A DNA stretch of 64,000 bases from JTS-RE37 sp041744575 (GCA_041744575.1 JBGTKP010000021.1:1-64000), one strand, 5' to 3'. Shown: positions 9,485-18,429, counted from the first letter of the stretch. Translations and numbers: made by a program. The notes: a model not told the origin generated them from the sequence alone.

Positions 9485-9503
9485 CGTAAATCGCTTTCTT
9501 TTC

Positions 9504-9818
9504 ATGTATAAAAACACATGCCTTCTCATTCTTCTTGTCCTGTGGACCGGGTCTATTTTTACTCCTGCGATTACGAGTATGGTACAGGAAGGTGAAAAAA
9601 CCGGAATGGTAATGAGTGCTGCTGAGGAGGAACACAAGGAACAGGCAAAGGATGCAACGGATGACAAAAAATTTTCAGAAAACAGCAATCTCTATTCACT
9701 CCTATCCAGGATGCCTGGCGACTCTGAGAATTACTTCTATTTTCAACCCTTAAGCAACAAGAGTTCCATTAAGATCATATTGCCTCCTCCGGAACAAAAA
9801 TTGACCGCCTCCATTTAA
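9504..9818 (+). CDS. Small exported protein, function unknown
   Basis: A 104-residue protein not assigned to a family. It opens with a basic residue and a hydrophobic stretch, CLLILLVLWTGSIF, that looks like a signal peptide. A charged Glu/Lys/Asp segment follows at about 30-60, and the tail reads ILPPPEQKLTASI. It lies 60 bases after batE with a possible promoter of its own, so it may be separate from the Bat operon. Codon use looks like that of its neighbours. Nothing in the sequence points to an enzyme. It could be a lineage-specific envelope peptide, or a spurious frame. Confidence 0.55.
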   Translation: MYKNTCLLILLVLWTGSIFTPAITSMVQEGEKTGMVMSAAEEEHKEQAKDATDDKKFSENSNLYSLLSRMPGDSENYFYFQPLSNKSSIKIILPPPEQKLTASI

Positions 9819-9947
9819 TTTTCCTTATTACTTTAGTAACATCCTGCAACCTATTTCCGGGCCTTTGGGTAATCTTTTTTTTATTGCGCCCGATCCGGTG
9901 CCAGCATGGATGAAAAATAATAACAATTCCCCTAAAAAAACACTTCA

Positions 9948-10574
9948 ATGAATCTGGATAACGTATTTAAAAACAACCAGGAATGGATCACCAATAAATT
10001 AGATTCTGATACCAATTTCTTTAACAACCTGGGTAAGGGCCAGAATCCCGAACTACTTTACATAGGATGTTCCGACAGCCGAGTGACCGCCGAAGACATG
10101 ATGGGATTGGGTCCTGGCGAAGTATTTGTACATCGCAACATTGCCAACATGGTGATCAGTATCGACCTGAATGTGATGTCGGTGGTCAACTACGCCGTAG
10201 ACCATCTTAAGGTAAATCAAATTGTAGTCTGCGGGCATTTTGCCTGCGGCGGGGTCAAGGCAGCCATGCAATCGGCAGACCTTGGAATCCTGAATCCCTG
10301 GCTGAGGAATATCAGGGACGTATACAGGATCCACCGCAAGGAGCTCAATGCCATCCAGGATGAAGAAGCCAAATATGACCGGCTCGTAGAGCTGAATGTG
10401 CAGGAGCAATGTATCAATCTCATTAAGACTTCGGCTGTTCAGAAAGCGTATAGAGACCGCGGTTTGCGGGTGCACGGCTGGGTGTTTGATGTTCATACCG
10501 GAAAGCTCATCGACCTCAATATCGATTTTGAAGGGATATTGAGAGACATCATGGAAATTTATCATTTAGATTAA
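9948..10574 (+). CDS. can: Beta-class carbonic anhydrase
   Basis: A 208-residue beta-carbonic anhydrase, which interconverts CO2 and bicarbonate in the cytoplasm. The active-site motif CSDSRV starts at Cys41, giving the Cys41, Asp43, Arg45 set. HFAC at 97-100 supplies the remaining zinc ligands His97 and Cys100. The length is normal for the family. The SulP anion transporter begins 123 bases downstream on the same strand. That pairing is common, and suggests that imported bicarbonate and CO2 are equilibrated next to the transporter. Confidence 0.95.
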   Translation: MNLDNVFKNNQEWITNKLDSDTNFFNNLGKGQNPELLYIGCSDSRVTAEDMMGLGPGEVFVHRNIANMVISIDLNVMSVVNYAVDHLKVNQIVVCGHFACGGVKAAMQSADLGILNPWLRNIRDVYRIHRKELNAIQDEEAKYDRLVELNVQEQCINLIKTSAVQKAYRDRGLRVHGWVFDVHTGKLIDLNIDFEGILRDIMEIYHLD

Positions 10575-10605
10575 TGGCTGATCTCTTTTTATATATAAAG
10601 GACGG

Positions 10606-10659
10606 CCGAGAATTCCTGGCATTTTTTTGAGAAGATTTATTAAATCCTTCCGAGAATTC
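10606..10659 (+). repeat. Direct repeat between carbonic anhydrase and SulP genes
   Basis: The 10-base word CCGAGAATTC occurs at 10606-10615 and again at 10650-10659, 44 bases apart, in the short gap upstream of the SulP gene. It could be a repeated operator half-site or chance. No protein that would bind it is encoded nearby. Confidence 0.35.
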
Positions 10660-10697
10660 GGTTTGTAAGCTAAAGATTCACTATAACTATCACATTT

Positions 10698-12599
10698 ATG
10701 AAAAAATATTTCGCGCATCTGAGGGGAGACCTCTTCGGAGGTATCACGGCAGGTATTGTTGCCTTGCCCCTGGCACTTGCTTTTGGTGTAAGTTCCGGTC
10801 TGGGACCAAGTGCCGGGCTTTATGGTGCCATTTTCATTGGATTTTTTGCAGCACTCTTTGGAGGAACACCCACCCAGATATCCGGGCCGACCGCGCCGAT
10901 GACTGCAGTAAGTATCATTGTCATTGCCAGTATAGTAGCTGCCAATGACGGGGATGTAGCGCTCGCATTGCCTGCTATCCTAGGGGTCTTTTTACTCGCC
11001 GGAATCATGCAGTTGGGGCTGGGTGTCATGGGGTTGGGAAAGTATATAAAATATATTCCCTATCCGGTAGTATCAGGCTTCATGACCGCCATAGGAATTA
11101 TCATACTTGTAACACAAATACTGCCTGCCCTCGGTTATTATCCGAAGGAAGATAAAGACCTGGTGAACAGTTATGTTCCCATAGCCGAGGAACGAATGCT
11201 TGAAAAAATCCTCAACGAGGAAGCCGGGGAGGGCATTTTGGTTCTTGAGCATTTTGAAGAAACCATTGAACGGGCGGAACTAATAAAAGAAGAAGACATC
11301 GATAAGGAAGCGAAAACGCTGGCCGGATCGGAGGCAGCAGGGGTGCTTGGGGCGCTTAAGGTCATCCCCCGGGCCATTAAAAATATCAATTGGCTGGAAT
11401 TTATTCTGGCTTTGGCGACCATTCTGATCATTTATGGAACTAAAAGAATCACCTCAGTCATTCCCGGAACCCTGGCAGCCTTGCTGATTGTTTCGGGTGT
11501 CGCTTTTGGGTTCGGGCTTGACTACAGGGCGATAGAAGAAATTCCACAAGGATTGCCCCTCCCGCATCTGGAGATATTCACCGAATTTGACCTTGGACTT
11601 TTTACTCCCCATATTTTTGCAGCTATGACCCTTGCGCTTCTCGGTGCCATAGATTCCCTTCTGACTTCAGTAGTTGCAGATAACATGACCAAAACAAAGC
11701 ACAATCCCAACAAGGAATTGCTCGGGCAGGGGATCGGAAATAGCATTGGTGCGATTTTCGGAGGTATTCCTGGAGCCGGGGCTACCATCAGAACGGTGGT
11801 CAACATTAATTCCGGAGGTAAAACGAAATTGTCCGGAATGATCGCCGGTTTGCTTTTACTGGTAATACTCCTCGCCCTTGGACCCGTAGCATCTCAGATA
11901 CCTGCGGCTGTTCTTGCAGGTATTTTAATTACCGTCGGTATCGGTGTGATGGATTATAAGGGCCTGAAAGCCATTCCTAATTTGCCAAAGGATATGAACC
12001 TGGGGCCTCTTAAATTCAGTTCTGAAGTAGTGGTAATGCTCGTAGTGCTGGTACTTTCCGCTCTCTGGAATCTGGTGTACGCCGTGGGGGTCGGTTTAAT
12101 ACTCGCTTCTTTGATGTTTATGAAGAAAATCGGTGACCTGACGGCAGAACGTTCTGATGTAAAGCCCCTGAAAAAAGAAAAAGCCTGGGCAGATGAAAGT
12201 GATTTTCCCAAACACCTTAAAGAAGAGGTGTTTATAAAACATATAAAAGGCCCGCTGTTCTTTGGTACCACCAGTGACTTCCAGTTACTTGCCGAACAGA
12301 TTCCCGCCTCTGCGAGCATCGTGATCATTAGGCTTGGCATGATGCCATATCTGGATCAGTCCGGCCTGTACGCTATGGAAGATGTATTGCAGGACCTGGA
12401 AAAGAAAAACATTACTGTACTTTTAACACGGGTAATGGACCAACCGATGTACATGATGGAAAGAATAGGTATCATCCCGGATATGGTTCCGAAATCGCAC
12501 ATATTCGAAAGTTTTGAGGAATGCCTTAATTGGATTAAAAACCAGCCCATCATAGCCGGAGACAATGCCGCAATTACTAAAATCCTAAAAAATACCTGA
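10698..12599 (+). CDS. SulP-family anion transporter with STAS domain
   Basis: A 633-residue membrane transporter of the SulP family (sulfate, bicarbonate and other anions). The N-terminal core starts GDLFGGITAGIVALPLALAFG and has the many Gly/Pro-rich helices expected. A cytoplasmic STAS domain begins near residue 515 and includes YLDQSGLYAMEDV. Residues about 148-232 form a charged, mostly hydrophilic insertion between membrane segments, which looks longer than usual. The carbonic anhydrase gene upstream favours bicarbonate as substrate, by analogy with BicA-type transporters. That is inference; sulfate cannot be excluded. Confidence 0.92.
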   Translation: MKKYFAHLRGDLFGGITAGIVALPLALAFGVSSGLGPSAGLYGAIFIGFFAALFGGTPTQISGPTAPMTAVSIIVIASIVAANDGDVALALPAILGVFLLAGIMQLGLGVMGLGKYIKYIPYPVVSGFMTAIGIIILVTQILPALGYYPKEDKDLVNSYVPIAEERMLEKILNEEAGEGILVLEHFEETIERAELIKEEDIDKEAKTLAGSEAAGVLGALKVIPRAIKNINWLEFILALATILIIYGTKRITSVIPGTLAALLIVSGVAFGFGLDYRAIEEIPQGLPLPHLEIFTEFDLGLFTPHIFAAMTLALLGAIDSLLTSVVADNMTKTKHNPNKELLGQGIGNSIGAIFGGIPGAGATIRTVVNINSGGKTKLSGMIAGLLLLVILLALGPVASQIPAAVLAGILITVGIGVMDYKGLKAIPNLPKDMNLGPLKFSSEVVVMLVVLVLSALWNLVYAVGVGLILASLMFMKKIGDLTAERSDVKPLKKEKAWADESDFPKHLKEEVFIKHIKGPLFFGTTSDFQLLAEQIPASASIVIIRLGMMPYLDQSGLYAMEDVLQDLEKKNITVLLTRVMDQPMYMMERIGIIPDMVPKSHIFESFEECLNWIKNQPIIAGDNAAITKILKNT

Positions 12600-12650
12600 T
12601 TCCGGGCTTTTGGCGTTTATTTTGATATTTATAAAGCTCACGGAAATACG

Positions 12651-12658
12651 TACATTTG
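12651..12658 (+). promoter_or_regulatory. -7 box upstream of pheS
   Basis: TACATTTG matches TAnnTTTG and lies 44 bases before the pheS ATG. A TTTG at 12621-12624 is 26 bases upstream, a little farther than the usual spacing. Confidence 0.5.
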
Positions 12659-12702
12659 GTGAACCTGCACATCCCTCATTTTTAAAATAAAACCAAACCG
12701 GA

Positions 12703-13722
12703 ATGATCGAACAGCTCGAGCAGCACATGTTGGAAGTGGCGCAATTTCAAGCGAATAATCCCCAGGACATAGAGGATTTTCGCATAAAATACCTTGGTAA
12801 AAAAGGTTTGCTCAACCAATTCTTCGCCGCTTTTAAATCTGTTGAAGAGGACGAGAAAAAGATCACTGGCCTGGCCATCAACCGGCTTAAAAATGCCGCA
12901 CTTGAAAAGGTTAATTCAATGCAGGCAGCTGCCAGGGATCTGCCGGCAGATATTTCTGTTTATGGCGATCTTACCAGACCGGGGGAGCCTGTTGAACTGG
13001 GGAGTCGGCATCCTGTATCCCTTGTGAAAAACCAGATCATTGATATTTTTTCAAGAATAGGTTTTAATGTTTCACAAGGTCCTGAAATTGAAGACGACTG
13101 GCACAACTTTACCGCCCTGAATCTTCCGGAGCACCATCCGGCCAGGGATATGCAGGATACTTTCTTTATACAGACTGATCCCGATATTTTACTCCGCACC
13201 CACACTTCTTCCGTTCAGGTTCGATATATGGAGAGCCATACTCCGCCCATCCGCACCATATCTCCCGGCAGGGTCTACAGGAATGAAGCCATATCCGCAA
13301 GGTCCCATTGCTTTTTTCATCAGGTAGAAGGTTTGTATATAGACAAGGATGTTTCCTTTGCAGATCTGAAGCAAACCCTGCAGTTTTTTACGCAAGAATT
13401 GTTTGGTAAATCAAAGATCCGCCTGAGACCTTCTTATTTCCCGTTTACCGAACCCAGCGCGGAAGTGGATGTCTATTGGGGCCTGGAAACGGAAACGGAT
13501 TACAGGATGACTAAAGGAACGGGGTGGCTTGAAATTATGGGTTGCGGGATGGTCGATCCAAATGTGCTCCAGAACTGTGGGATCAATTCAAAGGAATATT
13601 CCGGTTTTGCCTTTGGAATGGGGATTGACCGGATTGCACTCCTGTTGCATCAGATCCCGGATATCCGCTTGCTCAGTGAAAATGATATACGTTTCTTGGA
13701 ACAATTCCGAAGCGTCCTTTAG
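12703..13722 (+). CDS. pheS: Phenylalanine-tRNA ligase alpha subunit
   Basis: A 339-residue class II aminoacyl-tRNA synthetase alpha chain, which with PheT charges tRNA-Phe. The N-terminal part is a helical coiled-coil arm (about 1-85). The catalytic domain carries the PheS motifs GPEIEDDWHNFTALNLP, HPARDMQDTFF and the C-terminal FGMGIDRIALLL (motif 3). Length is normal. pheT is not adjacent, which is common in Bacteroidota. The stop lies one base from the convergent stop of the lipoprotein gene on the other strand, so transcripts meet here without a visible terminator. Confidence 0.96.
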   Translation: MIEQLEQHMLEVAQFQANNPQDIEDFRIKYLGKKGLLNQFFAAFKSVEEDEKKITGLAINRLKNAALEKVNSMQAAARDLPADISVYGDLTRPGEPVELGSRHPVSLVKNQIIDIFSRIGFNVSQGPEIEDDWHNFTALNLPEHHPARDMQDTFFIQTDPDILLRTHTSSVQVRYMESHTPPIRTISPGRVYRNEAISARSHCFFHQVEGLYIDKDVSFADLKQTLQFFTQELFGKSKIRLRPSYFPFTEPSAEVDVYWGLETETDYRMTKGTGWLEIMGCGMVDPNVLQNCGINSKEYSGFAFGMGIDRIALLLHQIPDIRLLSENDIRFLEQFRSVL

Positions 13723-13723
13723 T

Positions 13724-14227
13724 TTAACGCAAAGGAAATCCTTTGCCGGCCCACCACGGATGGACTTCAATGACAAGACGTCCCGCTTTTACCATAGGAT
13801 CTGAATTGGCAAGGCTGTCTGCCATTTTCAAGGTAGGAGTGTTGTAGATTGTGATCCCCCGGATCTCGCCATCATCTCCAAAAGGGCCGGAAATATCTGC
13901 ATAACCTTTTTTATACATATTTCCCAAATGTTCAAGGTGCAAAGACATAAGACTATCCCCTTCCTTTTTATTTCGGCCAACTACCGGTCCGCGCTTTAAA
14001 AAGGCGATAAAATATTGCTGCATCAAAAGGGTGTCTCCGGTTTCCTCGTCAAGATAATCAAAGGTTTGATAGCCTTTGGCTGCCAGATCTTTCTTTACCT
14101 GTGTTATGGACACTTCCGGTATTGCCTCGGCATTCTGAGATATATTCGGATCAGCCGGAGGAGGTTTTTGATCGCGGCAGGACACAAGGACCGCCGCGAA
14201 AGCTATAATAAAATAAGTATTTTTCAT
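13724..14227 (-). CDS. YciI-like domain lipoprotein
   Basis: A 167-residue protein with a lipoprotein signal peptide ending VLVSC, so Cys17 is the likely lipidated residue. The C-terminal 115 residues match the YciI (YCII-related) fold, with QYFIAFLKRGP, HLEHLGNMYKKGYADISGPF and the closing IEVHPWW. YciI proteins are small ferredoxin-like domains of poorly known, possibly enzymatic, role and are normally cytoplasmic. A lipidated version would sit in the envelope. The ATG overlaps the stop of the CYTH gene by four bases, so the pair is translationally coupled. Confidence 0.8.
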   Translation of the reverse strand: MKNTYFIIAFAAVLVSCRDQKPPPADPNISQNAEAIPEVSITQVKKDLAAKGYQTFDYLDEETGDTLLMQQYFIAFLKRGPVVGRNKKEGDSLMSLHLEHLGNMYKKGYADISGPFGDDGEIRGITIYNTPTLKMADSLANSDPMVKAGRLVIEVHPWWAGKGFPLR

Positions 14228-14697
14228 GATGACCAGGTATTAAACGGTTGTCTTGTTAATTGCGAATTATAATATCTGATATCTCCGGTCACTTCATTTG
14301 CAAGCCAATCAGGCTTTTCAAAAGTTTCATCCTCCGAAGTTAATTCGATCTCTGCTATGATCAGTCCCAGATTGGCACCCTGAAACTCATCAACTTCATA
14401 AATATGCTTGCCAAAAGGTACGTTATATCTCTTCTTCTCTACAATGGTTGGTTCGCATAATTGAAGCAATTTCCTCGCCTCATCAAAGGGTATTGGCCTT
14501 TCCCATTCGAACCGCCGCAGACCCGACTTATCTGTAATTCCCTTGACGGTAATATACCCATCACTGCCGGTAATACGGATACGAACCGTACGATGCGGAT
14601 CCGTATTCAAAAAACCCTGTCTGATATGGTCTATGGCTGTAGCCTGCATTTTGTATGCATCCGACCGGACCAGGAATTTGCGTTCAATTTCAATCAT
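14224..14697 (-). CDS. CYTH domain protein
   Basis: A 157-residue CYTH-domain protein (triphosphate tunnel metalloenzyme fold). The start is set by the family signature MIEIERKFLV, placing the ATG at 14697; the frame is open upstream but those codons overlap the previous gene. ExExK at the N-terminus, repeated Arg/Lys residues on alternating strands (RTVRIRI, KGITDKSGLRRFEWE) and EIELTSEDE near the C-terminus fit the tunnel. Known relatives hydrolyse inorganic triphosphate, thiamine triphosphate or other organic triphosphates. The substrate here is unknown. It overlaps the Rossmann gene by 8 bases and the lipoprotein gene by 4. Confidence 0.9.
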   Translation of the reverse strand: MIEIERKFLVRSDAYKMQATAIDHIRQGFLNTDPHRTVRIRITGSDGYITVKGITDKSGLRRFEWERPIPFDEARKLLQLCEPTIVEKKRYNVPFGKHIYEVDEFQGANLGLIIAEIELTSEDETFEKPDWLANEVTGDIRYYNSQLTRQPFNTWSS

Positions 14698-15373
14698 CCC
14701 CCCTGTGTTTATCCGCAATTTCGGTAATCTCATCAGACCTTATTCTAATGCGCTCAAACGGATTGTTCGCCAGCCAGATCATGCAGATCGCAATGTCATT
14801 TGCCGCCACAGAACGATATTTTTTAAGGGACCCCGCAAGAACGAGATTCAGGACGTTCATAGCCTGTGCTGCTACCCATTCCATAAAACGCTTCTCCCTG
14901 CGTTTCCCTGAGATAAGCGCTGGACGTAGGATATGAGTTTTAGGAACTGCCGTCCTGATAACTTCTTCCTCCATCTCCCCTTTGATTCGGCTGTAAAAGA
15001 TTCGGCTCTTAGGATTGGACCCCATGGCGGAGATGACGACCAGAGTTGGAATCTGATTTTCCCGGCACAATCGGGCTGCGGCGACGGGAATACCATAATC
15101 TATTCTGCTGTACATTTTCCTGTCCGAGGTCTGAGCCTTAGTGGTTCCGATGCAGCAGTAAACCTCGTCGGCAAAAAATTCATTTTTATGCGCACTCAGG
15201 TCCAGGAGATCTATATTCCTGACCCTTAATTTACCATTTCTTATTCCTGGATCGGAACGCGAAAAAACGAGCACCAAGGCATACCGGGGATCATTTAATA
15301 GTCTGCCTAACAGCAAATTGCCGGTAAGACCCGTTGCCCCCAAAACAATGGCTGTTTTCAAAGCAGTATTCAT
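14690..15373 (-). CDS. NAD(P)-binding Rossmann-fold oxidoreductase
   Basis: A 227-residue atypical short-chain dehydrogenase-like protein. The dinucleotide-binding motif is VLGATGLTGNLLL near residues 10-22. Other recognisable segments are VYCCIGTTKAQ, VVISAMGSNPKS and FYSRIKGEMEEEV, as in the NAD(P)H-binding (HTATIP2/YbjT-like) group. The ATG at 15373 gives a compact N-terminus MNTALKTAIVLGATG; upstream codons would run into the divergent dinB gene. It is the first gene of a tight operon with the CYTH and YciI-like genes. The substrate is unknown. Confidence 0.85.
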   Translation of the reverse strand: MNTALKTAIVLGATGLTGNLLLGRLLNDPRYALVLVFSRSDPGIRNGKLRVRNIDLLDLSAHKNEFFADEVYCCIGTTKAQTSDRKMYSRIDYGIPVAAARLCRENQIPTLVVISAMGSNPKSRIFYSRIKGEMEEEVIRTAVPKTHILRPALISGKRREKRFMEWVAAQAMNVLNLVLAGSLKKYRSVAANDIAICMIWLANNPFERIRIRSDEITEIADKHRGDD

Positions 15374-15401
15374 ATAACTAAGATAAGACTTAAATTTGTT
15401 T

Positions 15402-16514
15402 ATGACCTTTCCATTTCCCATCCGGAAGATCATCCATATTGATATGGATGCCTTTTATGCTTCGGTTGAACAACTGGATCATCCTGAGCTAAGAGGCAGA
15501 GCTGTTGCCGTGGGAGGCGCTTCCAGAAGAGGGGTCGTTGCAGCCGCCAGTTATGAGGCACGGGCATTTGGAGTCCGGAGCGCCATGAGCGGATTCCAGG
15601 CAAAAAAAAATTGCCCTGAGTTGATTTTTGTCAAGCCCAGATTTGAAAGGTACCGCGAAATATCTGAGGGCATCCGCTATGTATTTTACGAATACACGGA
15701 TCTGGTTGAACCCCTTTCACTGGATGAGGCCTATCTGGATGTTACAGAAAACAAGAAGGGAAATCCCTCCGCCACACTGATCGCAATGGAGATTCGGAAA
15801 CGTATTTTCACCAAATTCGGTCTCACCGCTTCGGCCGGCATATCGGTAAATAAATTCCTGGCGAAGGTAGCGAGTGATTATAATAAGCCCAATGGGCAGA
15901 AGACGGTTAATCCTGAAGAAGTGCTGGCTTTTATGGAAGCCCTGGACATCAGGAAATTTTATGGGGTCGGAAAGGTAACAGCGGAGAAAATGTACAGGCT
16001 CGGTATATTTACTGGTAAGGATCTGAAGAAAAAGTCTGTGGACTTCCTGAATGAGACTTTTGGCAAAAACGGACGCTATTATTACCAGGTCGTCCGGGGT
16101 ATTCATCATAGTGAGGTGAAAGCCCATCGCAAGGTAAAATCTGTAGGGGCAGAACGAACCTTTAATGACAATCTCAGCAGTGAAGTATTTATGCTGGAGA
16201 GATTGACCCAGATTGCAGGGGAACTTGAAAAACGACTGGAAAAGAATAAAATCTCAGGCAGGACGATCACTCTTAAGATCAGATACAGTGATTTTACCCT
16301 GCATACCCGTAGCAAAACCCTTCAAGAATACGTCACCGGTCGCATAAAGCTCCTGCAGATCGCTGAAGATCTGCTGTATCAGGAACCGCTTGAGAATTCC
16401 GTGCGTCTTCTTGGAATTGCCCTTAGCAATCTGAAAACATTTGATAACGATCAGCATGACCCACCGGAGTTATCGGAGGAAAAAGTCTCGGTTCAACTGA
16501 AATTTGACTTGTAG
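15402..16514 (+). CDS. dinB: DNA polymerase IV (Y-family)
   Basis: A 370-residue translesion DNA polymerase. Catalytic acidic residues appear in IIHIDMDAFYASVEQ near residue 14 and in SLDEAYLDV about 90 residues later. The fingers/palm motif AASYEARAFGVRSAMSG is intact, as are the helix-hairpin-helix (FYGVGKVTAEKMYRLGI) and little-finger regions. The polymerase copies past damaged bases at low fidelity. The ATG at 15402 is preferred; a TTG two codons upstream is possible. The gene diverges from the Rossmann gene with only 28 bases between starts. A C-terminal clamp-binding tail is suggested by VSVQLKFDL. Confidence 0.95.
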   Translation: MTFPFPIRKIIHIDMDAFYASVEQLDHPELRGRAVAVGGASRRGVVAAASYEARAFGVRSAMSGFQAKKNCPELIFVKPRFERYREISEGIRYVFYEYTDLVEPLSLDEAYLDVTENKKGNPSATLIAMEIRKRIFTKFGLTASAGISVNKFLAKVASDYNKPNGQKTVNPEEVLAFMEALDIRKFYGVGKVTAEKMYRLGIFTGKDLKKKSVDFLNETFGKNGRYYYQVVRGIHHSEVKAHRKVKSVGAERTFNDNLSSEVFMLERLTQIAGELEKRLEKNKISGRTITLKIRYSDFTLHTRSKTLQEYVTGRIKLLQIAEDLLYQEPLENSVRLLGIALSNLKTFDNDQHDPPELSEEKVSVQLKFDL

Positions 16515-16532
16515 GGTGTTGGCGTCAGGCAT

Positions 16533-17960
16533 TCATATTTCGGTTACCCTAAGGGTATTTACCATCCCTTTGTCCTTGATAGGCATGGCCGCCAGACTAA
16601 TCAGCATGTCACCTGTCCTCAGGAACCCTTTATCACACGCAATCTTGTTCACATCCTCGATGGTCTCGTCAGTAGATACAAATTTGTCGTAATAAAAAGC
16701 CTTTACCCCCCACAGCAGGTTCAGTTGGGTAAGTATCCGCCTGTTGGACGTAAATACCAGGATATGGGCACTTGGTCTCCATGCTGAAATCTGAAATGCG
16801 GTGTAACCGCTGTTCGTAAGTGTGGAAATGGCTTTGGCCTTAATTTCATTGGCCATGCTGGCCGCATGATAACATACGGACTTGGTGATATATCGTTTGG
16901 TCCGAATATGCGGCGGATCATGCGGAACCTGAATGAGTTCAGAGTTCTCGACACTTTGGAGGATCCCGGCCATTCTTTCGATCACCTGTACGGGATAATT
17001 CCCCACCGAGGTCTCCCCGGAAAGCATCACCGCATCCGCGCCATCCATGACAGAATTCGCAACATCATTGACCTCCGCCCTTGTGGGTGTCAGACTTGTG
17101 ATCATCGTTTCCATCATTTGTGTTGCAATGATCACAGGGATCCTGGCCTTCTTTGCCCTCAGAACCAATTTTTTCTGGATCAGCGGAACTTCCTGGGCAG
17201 GCACTTCGACCCCAAGGTCACCCCGTGCCACCATGAGGCCGTCGCAATACGCCACAATTTTATCAATGTTCTGAACTGCTTCCGGTTTTTCAATTTTGGC
17301 GATAATAGGGATCTTGTGTTCTGAATGCTCTTTGATAACGTTTTGAAGGTCAATCAGGTCCTGGCTGAATCGCACAAAAGAAAGTGCCATCCAGTCTACC
17401 TCCTGCGAAATCGCAAAAATAGCATCCTTTATATCTTTGGAAGTAAGCGCCGGCAGCGAAATATTGGTATTCGGCAGGTTGACACCTTTCTTTGATTTCA
17501 GAGGCCCGCCCTGAATCACCCTTGCCCTGACTTCATCCTTCAGGTTCGTCGAAAGGACTTCAAAAATGAGTTTGCCATCATCCAGAAGGATGCGTTCGCC
17601 GGGCTTAACATCCTTAGGAAAATTGGCATAATTCATATATACCCGCTCCGAATTTCCTTCAAAAGATTTGCCTGTTACAAAAGTGAGCTCGTCACCTGGG
17701 GATACCACCACTTCCCCGGCCATTACACCTACCCGTAATTTAGGGCCCTGAAGATCGGCAAGAATAGAGGTATTGGATCCGAGTTCCTCGTTAAGTTCAC
17801 GAATCATTTTAATGCGACTGGAAACGTCTTCATAATCCGCATGAGAAAAATTAATTCTAAACACGTCTACTCCAGCCTGAATCATGGCCTTCAAAACCTC
17901 TTTTGTACTTGTTGCAGGACCCAGGGTGGCTACAATTTTCGTTTTCTTTTTACTCGGCAT
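16533..17960 (-). CDS. pyk: Pyruvate kinase
   Basis: A 475-residue pyruvate kinase, converting phosphoenolpyruvate and ADP to pyruvate and ATP in glycolysis. Signatures are TKIVATLGPATST at the N-terminus, IPIIAKIEKPEAVQNID (catalytic Lys), MVARGDLGVEVP, and ATQMMETMITSLTPTRAEV with the metal and nucleotide site. The C-terminal domain ends with TLRVTEI and gives the usual single-unit length. The IPExxxVDY-family gene lies 4 bases upstream on the same strand, an arrangement seen in flavobacteria, so the two are probably cotranscribed. The convergent dinB stop is 18 bases away. Confidence 0.97.
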   Translation of the reverse strand: MPSKKKTKIVATLGPATSTKEVLKAMIQAGVDVFRINFSHADYEDVSSRIKMIRELNEELGSNTSILADLQGPKLRVGVMAGEVVVSPGDELTFVTGKSFEGNSERVYMNYANFPKDVKPGERILLDDGKLIFEVLSTNLKDEVRARVIQGGPLKSKKGVNLPNTNISLPALTSKDIKDAIFAISQEVDWMALSFVRFSQDLIDLQNVIKEHSEHKIPIIAKIEKPEAVQNIDKIVAYCDGLMVARGDLGVEVPAQEVPLIQKKLVLRAKKARIPVIIATQMMETMITSLTPTRAEVNDVANSVMDGADAVMLSGETSVGNYPVQVIERMAGILQSVENSELIQVPHDPPHIRTKRYITKSVCYHAASMANEIKAKAISTLTNSGYTAFQISAWRPSAHILVFTSNRRILTQLNLLWGVKAFYYDKFVSTDETIEDVNKIACDKGFLRTGDMLISLAAMPIKDKGMVNTLRVTEI

Positions 17961-17964
17961 ACTG

Positions 17965-18429
17965 CTAAAATATTAGGTTGTGTCTGGATTTCAATCTGGA
18001 TATGTCAACGGGGTAAGCTGTTATTATTTCGGGGATGGTAAGTATCGCCTTGATAACCGAAGGGTCAGCTGACATCTCGTCTTCTTCAATTTTCAAAAAA
18101 TAATCCACCTCCCTGTATTCCGGTATCAAATGATACCTTACGAAGGCAGATTCATTTTGGAACAATCCCCGGCTTTCGGGAAATTCCTCCATGTTGTATG
18201 TATTGGTGATCAACGTCCAGTAGCGGTGATTCATATCATCCTTCCATTCAAAATAGGGAAAAGAGATCATATCTGATATGTCCAGGTCTTCTTTGACCCT
18301 TCTGAGCCTTAATTTTAAAATGGCATTGAAAGCATAGGCCAGCGCATAATCCTCCAAACTGGAATGCACAGCCAACAATGTAAAATTTTCTTCATAAAAA
18401 TCTTCAGAAATTTTATGTGTTGTCTGCAT
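17965..18429 (-). CDS. IPExxxVDY family protein
   Basis: A 154-residue protein of the Bacteroidota-specific IPExxxVDY family, named for the motif seen here as IPEYREVDYFLKIE near residue 110. The function of the family is unknown. The protein is predicted cytoplasmic, acidic, and lacks membrane segments. ATG at 18429 is preferred, because GGGAAG lies just upstream of it as a possible ribosome site. An ATG at 18444 is the alternative. A TATCTTTA box one base off the -7 consensus overlaps that upstream region. It sits directly upstream of pyk, a conserved neighbour in this group. Confidence 0.85.
   Translation of the reverse strand: MQTTHKISEDFYEENFTLLAVHSSLEDYALAYAFNAILKLRLRRVKEDLDISDMISFPYFEWKDDMNHRYWTLITNTYNMEEFPESRGLFQNESAFVRYHLIPEYREVDYFLKIEEDEMSADPSVIKAILTIPEIITAYPVDISRLKSRHNLIF

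Noticed and set aside
15391..15398. TAAATTTG directly before dinB as a promoter.
   Set aside because: It ends three bases before the ATG, so transcription would begin at or after the start codon, and no -33 element is present. Probably chance in A+T-rich sequence.
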